From assembly GCA_013813875.1 (NCBI GenBank), contig JACCQZ010000165.1, forward strand, positions 1-39,844: DNA of 39,844 nucleotides, given 5' to 3'. Below the pieces are notes generated by a model that was not told the DNA's origin, made no database searches, and was given only the letters and a program-made list of their open reading frames with translations. Shown in pieces: positions 1-7,559 of the stretch (within the stretch, counting starts at the first letter, position 1; every line of letters begins with the position of its first letter). The DNA comes from Gemmatimonadales bacterium (lineage in GTDB: Bacteria; Gemmatimonadota; Gemmatimonadetes; Gemmatimonadales; GWC2-71-9). Position numbers and translations under genes: made by a program.

Positions 1-139
1 GCATCGGGATGTCGGCGCTGCTCCGCTCGTAGGCGGCGGGGTCGTATGCCGATTCGCCGGCCCGCTGGGCCTGGAGCGGACTGGCCGTTACGAGCAGTAG
101 CAGCGTCGAACACAGAAGACCGGATTCAACAGATCGCAT
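1..139 (-). CDS. Secreted protein, N-terminal fragment (runs off the window)
   Basis: An ATG at 139 on the minus strand opens a frame that runs to the window edge. The first residues (MRSVESGLLCSTLLLLVTAS, then PLQAQ) look like a Sec signal peptide with an AxA-type cleavage region near residue 25. An AGAAGG ribosome site lies just upstream of the ATG. The start lies inside the last 50 bases of the upstream S12/VanX fusion gene in another frame, so the two are probably co-transcribed and translationally coupled. Only about 46 codons are visible, so the function cannot be told; its place suggests another envelope or peptide-processing protein. Confidence 0.5.
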   Translation of the reverse strand, partial: MRSVESGLLCSTLLLLVTASPLQAQRAGESAYDPAAYERSSADIPM

Positions 140-2613
140 GGGGACCTTCTGCTCCGGGGCGAGGCGAGCTGCTCGAAGGTGAGGTTCTGAATGCGGTAGC
201 GGCGCCAGTCCTGGTAGTCGAAGTGCCACCACTCGGTTTCATAGACGGTGAAGCCCTCGGCTTCCATGGCGTGGCGCAACAGATCGCCGTGCCACCGCTG
301 CAGCGACGTGCCGCCGGGATAGCGTGGGTAGGAGCGGTCGCTCAGCTCGTCGTACCCGCCCGTCATCCGCACGGGTTTCCCGGTCCTCAGGTCGTAAAGC
401 GTGAGATCGACGGCGCACCCACGGTTGTGCCGCGATCCCTGCGACGGGTGCGCCACGAAGATGTGCTTGTCCTCCGGTGTACCGTCCCAGAACATCTTCG
501 TCACATACCACGGCCGATACGCATCGTGCACCAGCAAGCCGTAGCCGAGCGCATTGAGCTTTCGGGCGGCGCGGGTGAGCGCCTCCGCCGCCGGCCGCTG
601 GAGAAAGGCGTGCGCCGAGTTGTAGAACGGCGCACCCATGAAGTTGTTCGACGTCGCGTACCGGATGTCGTACGCGATGTTGGGCTCGAGGCCGCGGAGC
701 TCGACCAGGTCGGACTCTAGGAAGTCACCGGTTTCCTCGGGCGGCTGGGCGGACAGCGCGGCGGCACGGAGCGCTGGCACCGGCTTTACCGGCGTGATCC
801 GGAAGCTCACGCGATCGTCGTCTCCCGGCAGGCTCCTGCGCTTGAACCGAACCTCCGCCGCGACCGCCGCGACGGCGCGGCCGTCGGGACCACGGCGGAA
901 GACGATCTTCTCGCCGTCGTACAACCCCCAGTTGGGGAAGCGGTACACGTCGCCGGAGACGGGCTGCAGCGGGTAGTCGAAGAACCACTCGATGAGCGCG
1001 TGCAGTCGCCCGTGCTTCTCGTGGATGTACAGGATGTTGTGGTCCCAGCCGTACTCACCGATCAGGCCGGCGTAGGTGTCCGGCGCCGGTGCCGGCCGTG
1101 GCTCAGCCATCGGGATCCCGGCCGAATCGGGAGTCGGGAGCCGGGCAAGGGTGTCGCCGTCGACGACGATCCGACCGGGCGCGAGCACCTGCAGCGACAC
1201 GGGGGAGCCGGCCAGATCGGTTCCTACCAACTTCGCCGGCGCACCGATAGCGGTGCTGCCGCCGGCCGGCCCGGCGAGGCGCAAGTGGGCTCGGGTACCT
1301 CTCTCGATCGGGGTGAGGTACAGCTTTCCCGCGTACTCCGTCAGATCGAGCCCGTCGTCGCCACTGAGATACCGGCCCATCAGCGCGACCGCTTGCGCCC
1401 GGGTGAGCGGGGAGGTCTGCGGGCCGGCGGGAAGCGGCTTGCCCGCCCGCGCCGCCAACATCATCCGCAGCGCCAGCTCGGCGAGCTCGTCGGTCACCCC
1501 GTTCATGATGTCCAGGGTGGCCACCGCGACCACGCCGAGGGAATCGTCGGGAAGTGCGAGGAGACTGGTGGCGAAGCCGTAGATCGCGCCGCCGTGTCCG
1601 ACGCTCCGGTGGCCGTCGAGTTGACCCACTCCGAAGCCGATGCCGAAGCCGCTGGTCGAGCCCGGCGGCGCGTACTGCGGAGTCCACATCGAATCGAGGG
1701 TAGTCCGTTCCAGCGCTCGGCCACCGCCGGGAGTGGCGCCGCCGGCGAAGAGGACCGACATGAAACGGCCGAGGTCGAGAACGGTGGTGTACAGACTGCC
1801 AGCCGGCCCCTCGCCGAGCTGGAAGGTGGGTGCTTGGAAGCGTCTGCCGTCGAGCGTCCACATATCCGCCTCGGCCAGGCGGGCCCGGAGCTCGGGAAGC
1901 GGCTGAAAGGCGCTCTCGGTCATGCCCATCGGCTGGAGCACGGCGCGTTTGAGATAAGTGTAGAACCCTTCCCGCTGGGTGTGTTCCAGCACGTGGCCGA
2001 GCACGGCGATGCCGGCGTTGGAGTACTTGGCGCGCGTGCCGGGCCGGTACACCAGCGTGGTCCCGTTGAGGCTTGCGACCGTGGCCGCGAGCGTCGGCTC
2101 GGTGTCGTCGAAGTAGTGGCCGACCGGAGGCTCCCGGACCAGTCCCGCGTGATGCGAAGTGAGCTGACGAATGGTGATGGGATCGCCGAAGGGGTTTCTC
2201 GGGTGGAAGTCGGGCAGGTATCGGGTGACCGGTGCGTCGAGGTCCAGTGCCCGCCGTTCGACCAGCTGCATGATGCCGATGTCGGTGAACAACTTGGACA
2301 CCGAGCCGACGCGGTACACCGTCGAGGCCGTGGCCGGGATGCCGGCGGCGGAGTCCGCCCAGCCGAACCCTTGCGCCCACACGATGCGACTCCCCTCCAC
2401 CAGCGCGAGGGAAATCGCCGGGATGCTCCTCTGGGCGCGCTCGCGTTCGACGATGGGCGCGAGGGCACGGGCGACTTCCGCATAGTGGCCCTGGGCCTCT
2501 ACCGCGACTTGGGGGACCGCGCTCCGCGGGAGCAGCGCGAGGCCAAGGCCCAGGAGTGGTCCCAGAGTGCGTGCCGCGCGCCGTACGGTGTCCGGTCTCG
2601 TGGTTCGTATCAT
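88..2613 (-). CDS. S12 serine hydrolase fused to VanX-type D-Ala-D-Ala dipeptidase
   Basis: An 841-residue two-enzyme protein. Residues 1-35 are a signal-like N-terminus (two Arg, then a hydrophobic stretch), so it is probably exported. Residues about 45-390 are a beta-lactamase/S12 serine hydrolase with the SxxK nucleophile motif S104-V-S-K107, the YSN motif at 197-199 and HGG at 340-342. Residues 515-605 form a linker beta domain. Residues 633-825 are an M15D dipeptidase with every VanX signature: Y-R700-P, SxHxxGxAxD with H729 and D736, and E794-W-W-H797. By family knowledge H729, D736 and H797 bind zinc and E794 and R700 are catalytic; VanX releases D-Ala from D-Ala-D-Ala. The last 15 or so residues read through the start of the next gene and are probably not conserved. 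A promoter with a putative GntR operator lies about 100 bases upstream. The domain calls are firm; the substrate of the S12 half is unknown. Confidence 0.93.
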   Translation of the reverse strand: MIRTTRPDTVRRAARTLGPLLGLGLALLPRSAVPQVAVEAQGHYAEVARALAPIVERERAQRSIPAISLALVEGSRIVWAQGFGWADSAAGIPATASTVYRVGSVSKLFTDIGIMQLVERRALDLDAPVTRYLPDFHPRNPFGDPITIRQLTSHHAGLVREPPVGHYFDDTEPTLAATVASLNGTTLVYRPGTRAKYSNAGIAVLGHVLEHTQREGFYTYLKRAVLQPMGMTESAFQPLPELRARLAEADMWTLDGRRFQAPTFQLGEGPAGSLYTTVLDLGRFMSVLFAGGATPGGGRALERTTLDSMWTPQYAPPGSTSGFGIGFGVGQLDGHRSVGHGGAIYGFATSLLALPDDSLGVVAVATLDIMNGVTDELAELALRMMLAARAGKPLPAGPQTSPLTRAQAVALMGRYLSGDDGLDLTEYAGKLYLTPIERGTRAHLRLAGPAGGSTAIGAPAKLVGTDLAGSPVSLQVLAPGRIVVDGDTLARLPTPDSAGIPMAEPRPAPAPDTYAGLIGEYGWDHNILYIHEKHGRLHALIEWFFDYPLQPVSGDVYRFPNWGLYDGEKIVFRRGPDGRAVAAVAAEVRFKRRSLPGDDDRVSFRITPVKPVPALRAAALSAQPPEETGDFLESDLVELRGLEPNIAYDIRYATSNNFMGAPFYNSAHAFLQRPAAEALTRAARKLNALGYGLLVHDAYRPWYVTKMFWDGTPEDKHIFVAHPSQGSRHNRGCAVDLTLYDLRTGKPVRMTGGYDELSDRSYPRYPGGTSLQRWHGDLLRHAMEAEGFTVYETEWWHFDYQDWRRYRIQNLTFEQLASPRSRRSPCDLLNPVFCVRRCYCS

Positions 2614-2687
2614 GTCGAAGTGAACTCCGGCTCGGGCGGGGATTGCTTCGGATCGGTAGGTGACGGATCCGCCGCCTCATGCACTTG

Positions 2688-2707
2688 CGCCGAGGTCGAT
2701 CTCGGCG
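2688..2707. repeat. Inverted repeat (7-bp arms, 6-base loop)
   Basis: CGCCGAG and CTCGGCG are perfectly complementary around a GTCGAT loop. It falls just downstream of the predicted -10 of the S12-VanX promoter, so it would form a hairpin at the 5' end of that transcript or be a second protein-binding site. Nothing in the sequence decides which. Confidence 0.4.
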
Positions 2708-2709
2708 AT

Positions 2710-2737
2710 ATTATGAGCAAAAGTGTATACAAGTCCA
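2710..2737 (-). promoter_or_regulatory. Candidate promoter of the S12-VanX gene
   Basis: Read on the minus strand: -35 TGGACT (2737-2732, 4 of 6 consensus), a 16-base spacer and -10 CATAAT (2715-2710, 5 of 6). The TGTATACA palindrome fills the spacer next to the -35, a placement expected for a repressor site. The predicted leader to the ATG at 2613 is about 90 bases. Confidence 0.45.
2724..2731. promoter_or_regulatory. Putative GntR/FadR-type operator 1 (TGTATACA)
   Basis: A perfect 8-bp palindrome. FadR-subfamily GntR regulators are known to recognise sites of the form yGTM-(N0-1)-KACr, which TGTATACA fits exactly. The same octamer recurs at 5529 and 15058, also intergenic and next to genes of the same theme. 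The GntR gene begins about 280 bases away. Binding is inferred. Confidence 0.6.
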
Positions 2738-3014
2738 GGTACAGCTTGTATGTCACCGCGGAAATGCGCAAGAGGGTCCGAGAGAATCCGGGCGCGGGCC
2801 AGGGTGGGTACCGGGTCCAATCTCAGCTCGGATCGGATGACGTCGCCTGGAGAGGGGGAAGCGTGAGTGAGGCGAGTCCCGGAACCGCAAGGGCGTGCTC
2901 GACGTTCGGCAGAGTCGTCCCCCGGCTCGACAACCGGCCGAGGACGGTGCTATCGTTGCCACCTCGACTACGTTGCTCGATCCGGGAGACCTCGATGTCC
3001 TTGGTCCGATTCCA

Positions 3015-3758
3015 GTGAGTGGCCCCGCCGCCAGGGTGCGCAAAGGCGTCGCCGCCCGCCCCGCGGCGATCGCCCGCGGCGAGCGCCCGCTGGTGGTCTA
3101 CGAGCAGCTGCGCGATCTGATCGTGCATGGCCACCTCGCGCCGGGCGGCCGGATTGTCGAGAGCGACGTGGCCGCGCGGCTCGGCGTGAGCCGGACGCCG
3201 GTACGCGGCGCGTTGCAGCGGCTGCAACAGGAGGGGTACATCGTGGACGCCTCGGGCGGCCGACTGGCTCGCCCGATGGTTGCCCCGCTCACCAGTGAAG
3301 ATGCTCGGGAGCTGTTCCACATGGTGGCCGAGATCGAGGGACTGGCGGCTCGGTGGGCGGCGGCCCGCCCGACGGGTGAGCGCCGGACGGTGGTCCGCGT
3401 CCTTCGCGCGCTCAACGCGGACTTCCGCCGCGAGGCGGAGATCCGTCGCCCCGACTTCAACCGGCTGCACGACCTCGACACCAGCTTTCACCGGAGCTAC
3501 GTCGAAGCCGGCGCCGGCCCCAGGCTGCTCGCCCTGCACACGATCATCAAGCCCCAGGCGGAGCGCTACGAGCGGCTGTACCTGAGCCTGCTGGTGAGCG
3601 ACCTCAAGAGCTCGGTCGCCGAGCACGAGGCCATCGCGGCCGGCATCGAGCGAGGAGATGCCGACGCCGCCCAGCGCGCGGTCCAGACCAACTGGCGGAA
3701 TGCGGCCGGACGGCTGGAGCGCGTGATCGATCGTGCCGGTGAGCGGGGAAGCTGGTAG
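3015..3758 (+). CDS. GntR-family transcriptional regulator (FadR/FCD subfamily)
   Basis: A 247-residue DNA-binding regulator. The GntR winged helix-turn-helix covers residues about 26-95 (recognition segment DVAARLGVSRTPVRGALQRL at 51-70, then the beta-wing). Residues 97-230 form an all-helical FCD ligand domain with the DxxxH pair D155/H159 and H204 of the usual metal site. The last His of that site seems replaced (TNW where family members often have an H), so ligand binding may differ. The GTG at 3015 is chosen because it gives the usual family length; the frame is open upstream to a GTG at 2895, so a longer start is possible. It lies between divergent peptidase genes and is the only one-component regulator near the three TGTATACA sites, so it is the likely regulator of the cluster. 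The effector could be a D-amino acid or short peptide, which is inference. Confidence 0.88.
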   Translation: MSGPAARVRKGVAARPAAIARGERPLVVYEQLRDLIVHGHLAPGGRIVESDVAARLGVSRTPVRGALQRLQQEGYIVDASGGRLARPMVAPLTSEDARELFHMVAEIEGLAARWAAARPTGERRTVVRVLRALNADFRREAEIRRPDFNRLHDLDTSFHRSYVEAGAGPRLLALHTIIKPQAERYERLYLSLLVSDLKSSVAEHEAIAAGIERGDADAAQRAVQTNWRNAAGRLERVIDRAGERGSW

Positions 3759-3762
3759 GCCG

Positions 3763-5475
3763 CTACCGGGACCTGCGCTCGAAGCGCAGGCCCTGGGTCC
3801 GGCCGGCGGCCAGGGTGAATCCATCCACCCGGCCGGCCCTGCGCGTAAAGCGGAGGGTGAGGCCGTACACGGGATACTCGAACTCGTCTCGAAGGGTCGG
3901 CTCGAGCTTCGCGGTGGGCAGGTTTCTGGCATGGAGCACCAGCGCTCCCCGTTCCATCACGATGCGGTATGTGCTTCGCAGCTCGGGGCTGAAGTACTCG
4001 CCGACCAGGCTGTCGAGCCCCGCAGCCGAGGGCCGCACCGGAACGATCGCCTCGAAGGTGGTTTCTCCCAGACCAGGTCCGGAAAGACTGATACGCCGCG
4101 GGCTACCGGACCGGCCAGGCACCAGCCGAAGTCGGGCGTCGAATCCGATCGGGCGAAACTCCGTCGCGCTCACCGGACGAAGCTCGATGGCGGCGCCCGA
4201 GTACCGGAGCTCCAGCTTCCGGCCGGCCAGGACGATGCGGGCCACGGCCCCCCGGGTCGAGTCGCGGTAGGTGCCGACGGCCGCACGGAGCCGCTCCGGT
4301 GGGAGCGTCACCGCGCTCGCCCCCGCGCTATCCCCATCCCCTTCCGCCTGTCCGTCGCGCGGCCCCAGCCGGTCAGCCAGATAGATATCCGCCACCTCCT
4401 GCGCCAGCCCGTCGGGATCCGCCGTCCCCAGGTTGCAGAGGCACGCCACCGACACATGCTGGGTGGGGAACCGGAGCAATTGCGACCGATAACCTGCCCA
4501 GGATCCGCCGTGTTCCACCGTCTGCAGCCCGCGGTACGTTCCGACGAAGAGGCCCGCGGCATAATCCAGCGGGTCCCCGCCGTCGAGCTTTCCGGGCTGG
4601 ATCATCCGCGCCAGCACCGCGGGGCCGCCGACCCTGGCGGAATAGAAGTTCTCGTCCCATTGCAGCAGGTCCTCGACGGTGGTGAAGACCGAGCCGTCCC
4701 CGGTCTGCTCGAAGTCCGACATCTCGATCCGGAAAGGGCCGGCGCTGTCGGCGGCGACATAGCCGGTGGCTCGGTTGGGCACCACCATCCCGTGGTCGTC
4801 GTGGAAGTGGCTGTGGGTCATGCCGAGCGGCTGGAAGATCCGGGCGTGGGCAAAGCGGCGCAGCGACTGCCCACTGACCCGCTCCACCACGAGCGACAGC
4901 AGGAAGTAGCCCGAGTTGCTGTACTGCCACTGGCTGCCGGGCGGGAAGTTGAGTGCCCGCTGGCGCACGATGAGGTCGAGCGCGTCGTCATCGGTCGTCC
5001 AGTTCTCGGTTCGCTCGCCGGCCAATGTGAACAGCGTGGTGTAGTCGCGGATCCCGCTGGTGTGGTGCAGCAGGTGACGGATCGTGATCGGCGCGCCATA
5101 CGATGGGAGCGAGGGGACGTACCGGCGAACCTCATCATCGAGCCCCAGCTTTCCTTCCCTCGCCAGCAGCAGGACGCTCATGGCCGTGAACTGTTTCGAC
5201 GTCGAGCCGATATCGAACACCGACGCCGGGGTGAGCGGCGCGCCAAGCTCGAGGTTCCCGCTCCCGTAGCCCTTGGCGTATACGACGCGGCCGTCGCGGT
5301 ACACTCCCAGGGTGCATCCCGGCGAGTTGGGGCGGTCGTATCGGGCGAACACCGCGTCCAGCCGGCGGGCCATGCTGTCCGGCACGGCGCCCTGGCCCGC
5401 CAATGCCCCGGCGTGCAAGCCCGCGAGCGCGGCGGCGGCGAGCAACCTTCCCATCCAGCGAGCGGGTGAGCCCAT
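3763..5475 (-). CDS. Secreted S12 (beta-lactamase-fold) serine hydrolase
   Basis: A 570-residue exported protein. The signal peptide is residues 1-28 (AxA-like end ALAGQ). The S12 catalytic domain spans about 35-370: SxxK at S91-T-S-K94, YSN at 185-187 and HGG at 322-324. The rest (about 380-570) is a beta-rich C-terminal domain usual in S12 D-aminopeptidase or esterase relatives. The family includes D-Ala-D-Ala carboxypeptidases, D-aminopeptidases and esterases, so the substrate is not fixed by sequence. The ATG at 5475 is chosen because the signal peptide starts there; the frame is open further upstream but crosses the operator. It is convergent with the GntR gene (4-base gap) and divergent from the next S12 gene, sharing the operator at 5529. 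Confidence 0.9.
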   Translation of the reverse strand: MGSPARWMGRLLAAAALAGLHAGALAGQGAVPDSMARRLDAVFARYDRPNSPGCTLGVYRDGRVVYAKGYGSGNLELGAPLTPASVFDIGSTSKQFTAMSVLLLAREGKLGLDDEVRRYVPSLPSYGAPITIRHLLHHTSGIRDYTTLFTLAGERTENWTTDDDALDLIVRQRALNFPPGSQWQYSNSGYFLLSLVVERVSGQSLRRFAHARIFQPLGMTHSHFHDDHGMVVPNRATGYVAADSAGPFRIEMSDFEQTGDGSVFTTVEDLLQWDENFYSARVGGPAVLARMIQPGKLDGGDPLDYAAGLFVGTYRGLQTVEHGGSWAGYRSQLLRFPTQHVSVACLCNLGTADPDGLAQEVADIYLADRLGPRDGQAEGDGDSAGASAVTLPPERLRAAVGTYRDSTRGAVARIVLAGRKLELRYSGAAIELRPVSATEFRPIGFDARLRLVPGRSGSPRRISLSGPGLGETTFEAIVPVRPSAAGLDSLVGEYFSPELRSTYRIVMERGALVLHARNLPTAKLEPTLRDEFEYPVYGLTLRFTRRAGRVDGFTLAAGRTQGLRFERRSR

Positions 5476-5527
5476 GAGACGACTCCGGCCGGTGGGCCAA
5501 TTGGGGTGTGTCAAAGTGTATCCGAAA

Positions 5528-7546
5528 ATGTATACAGGATCCCTCCGCCGACAAGTCCGCTCCCGGCCACGATTGCTGCTCCCGGCGGTGGTCGGCGTCA
5601 TCCTGGCCTGCTCGCCGGAGCAAACGTCTGATTTCGCCCCGCCGGGGCCGCCGGCGGCCAGAGCGAGCCCCGCCGAGCCGCCGATCGCCACCGCCGCGGT
5701 GCTCGAGCGGGGCAACGTGGAGGCCTGGCTCGATGGGTACCTCCCCTATGCCCTCCAGCGGGGCGACGTCGCCGGAGCGGTCGTGGTGGTAGTCAAGAAT
5801 GGAGAGATACTGCTCCAGAAGGGCTACGGCTACGCCGACGTCGAGGCGCGCATCCCGGTAGATCCGAGGGTCACGCTCTTCCGGCCCGGCTCGGTCTCCA
5901 AGCTTTTCACCTGGACCGCGGTCATGCAACTGGCTGAGCAGAGAAAGCTCGACCTCGACCGCGACGTCAATCAATACCTCGATTTCACCATCCCGCCCGC
6001 CTTCGGTGCGCCGGTCACCCTGCGGAATCTCATGACCCACACCCCGGGATTCGAGGAGGTCAACAAGAACGTCTTCACCAGCGACTCGACCGGGATCATG
6101 CCGCTGGACGCGTTCCTCAAGGGTTGGGTGCCCACCCGGATCTTCCCGCCGGGCCGGGTACCCGCCTATTCGAACTACGCCACCGCCCTGGCGGGATACA
6201 TCGTCCAGCGGGTCTCGGGCGAGCCCTTCGAAGACTATGTGGAGCGGCACATCTTCGCTCCGCTCGGCATGAAGCATTCGACGTTCCGGCAGCCGTTGCC
6301 GGCGCCGCTCGCGGCCGCCATGGCGAAGGGCTATGACGTGGCGTCGGGCGAGCCGAAGCCGTTCGAGGTGGTGATCCCGGGGCCCGCCGGAAGTCTGAGC
6401 GCCACGGGCGAGGACATGGGGCGCTTCATGATCGCCCACCTGCAGGACGGACGGTACGGCGACCGGAAGATCCTCCAGCCCGAGACCGCGAGGAGGATGC
6501 ACACATCGGCGCTGACGATCCTCCCGGCGGTCAACCGGATGGTGCTGGGCTTCTACGAGACCAACCGCAACGGGCGCCGCGCCATCGCTCACGCCGGCGA
6601 CACCTACCTCTTCCATACCGACCTGCACCTCTTCATCAACGACGGGTTAGGCATCTACATCTCGCTGAACAGCGCCGGCAAGGACGGGGCGAGCGGCGCG
6701 ATCAGGAGCGCCCTGTTCGAGCAGTTCGCCGACCGCTACCTGCCGGGCGAGGAAACCGCCGGCCGGGTGGACCCGGAAACCGCCGAGGCGCATGCCCGGC
6801 TGATGGCCGGCACTTACGAAAACTCGCGCCGGTCGGAGTCCAACTTCTTCAGCGTGCTGAGCCTCCTCGGCCCGGCCGAGGTGACGGTCAACGAGGATAC
6901 GACCATCAGCCTGGGGCTGCTCACCGGCCTCGGGGGCGAGCCGAAGCGGTGGCGGGAGACGGCGCCGTTCGTCTGGCGCGAGGTGAACGGCAAGAACGTG
7001 CTCTCGGCCCAGGTGGAAAGCGGGAAGGTGGTGATGCTCAGTGGCGACGAGGTTTCCCCATTCATGATGTTTCTGCCGACACCGTGGTGGAGATCGCCGG
7101 TGTGGCTGACTCCGCTGGTGTCGTCGGCGATCGCGGCGCTGCTGCTCTCTCTGCTGTTCTGGCCGATCGCGGCGTTGGTCCGCCGGCGTTACCGGGCTCC
7201 CTCCCCGCTCCTCGGGCGCGACGCAGCGGCACACCGACGCATGCACTTCGCCGCGGCGGCGGTGCTCATCGTCCTCCTGGCGTGGGGCGCCAGCTTCATG
7301 AATATGCTCTCCGACATCTCGGCGCTCTCCTCGGAGGGAGATCCCTGGCTCTGGGTGCTCCAGCTCCTCAGCCTGGTGGTGTTGCCCAGCGCGGCGGCCG
7401 TGGCGCTGTGGCACGCCTGGGTGATGTGGAGCGGAAAGCGGCGGTGGCCTGCCCGGATGTGGAGCGTCGTGCTCGCTTTGGCCTGCTTCACGCTGCTCTA
7501 CGTGGCGCTTGCGTTCAAGTTCATCGCCTTCGACGTCAACTACTGA
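5528..7546 (+). CDS. S12 serine hydrolase lipoprotein with C-terminal membrane domain
   Basis: About 672 residues. The N-terminus is a lipoprotein signal (Arg-rich n-region, hydrophobic core, lipobox ILAC with Cys28). The S12 domain (about 60-410) has SxxK at S122-V-S-K125, YSN at 214-216 and HAG at 355-357. A linker region (415-515) is followed by four predicted membrane helices near 526-551, 574-594, 606-630 and 643-665, so the catalytic part faces the periplasm. The start is uncertain: the ATG at 5528 overlaps the operator, another in-frame ATG lies at 5474, and a TTG near 5573 is possible. The D-aminoacylase gene follows after 13 bases with its ribosome site over this stop codon, so the two form an operon. 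Confidence 0.88.
   Translation: MYTGSLRRQVRSRPRLLLPAVVGVILACSPEQTSDFAPPGPPAARASPAEPPIATAAVLERGNVEAWLDGYLPYALQRGDVAGAVVVVVKNGEILLQKGYGYADVEARIPVDPRVTLFRPGSVSKLFTWTAVMQLAEQRKLDLDRDVNQYLDFTIPPAFGAPVTLRNLMTHTPGFEEVNKNVFTSDSTGIMPLDAFLKGWVPTRIFPPGRVPAYSNYATALAGYIVQRVSGEPFEDYVERHIFAPLGMKHSTFRQPLPAPLAAAMAKGYDVASGEPKPFEVVIPGPAGSLSATGEDMGRFMIAHLQDGRYGDRKILQPETARRMHTSALTILPAVNRMVLGFYETNRNGRRAIAHAGDTYLFHTDLHLFINDGLGIYISLNSAGKDGASGAIRSALFEQFADRYLPGEETAGRVDPETAEAHARLMAGTYENSRRSESNFFSVLSLLGPAEVTVNEDTTISLGLLTGLGGEPKRWRETAPFVWREVNGKNVLSAQVESGKVVMLSGDEVSPFMMFLPTPWWRSPVWLTPLVSSAIAALLLSLLFWPIAALVRRRYRAPSPLLGRDAAAHRRMHFAAAAVLIVLLAWGASFMNMLSDISALSSEGDPWLWVLQLLSLVVLPSAAAVALWHAWVMWSGKRRWPARMWSVVLALACFTLLYVALAFKFIAFDVNY
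5529..5536. promoter_or_regulatory. Putative GntR/FadR-type operator 2 (TGTATACA)
   Basis: An exact copy of the palindrome seen at 2724 and 15058. It lies 53 bases upstream of the minus-strand S12 gene. On the plus side it overlaps the likely ATG (5528-5530) of the lipoprotein S12 gene. A half-site-like GTGTATCC at 5516-5523 sits beside it. A protein bound here could block both divergent genes. Confidence 0.6.
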
Positions 7547-7559
7547 GGAACGCACGCGG

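Larger units (their letters stand above)
2614..3014. other. Divergent control region between the S12-VanX gene and the GntR gene
   Basis: About 400 bases without a supported gene. It holds a minus-strand sigma70-like promoter with a TGTATACA palindrome in its spacer, a 7-bp inverted repeat downstream of that promoter, and a weaker half-site-like TTGTATGT at 2746-2753. I could not identify a clear plus-strand promoter for the GntR gene. The exact start of that gene is uncertain, so part of 2895-3014 could be coding. Confidence 0.6.

Noticed and set aside
1000-3018. A very long plus-strand open frame antisense to the S12-VanX gene
   Set aside because: High GC leaves antisense frames open. The translation is Arg/Gly/Pro-rich without any domain, and the minus-strand gene has complete motifs.
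5278-5283. GTATAC inside the S12 gene at 3763-5475
   Set aside because: It is coding (YAKGYG region) and lacks the flanking T and A that the three intergenic sites share.
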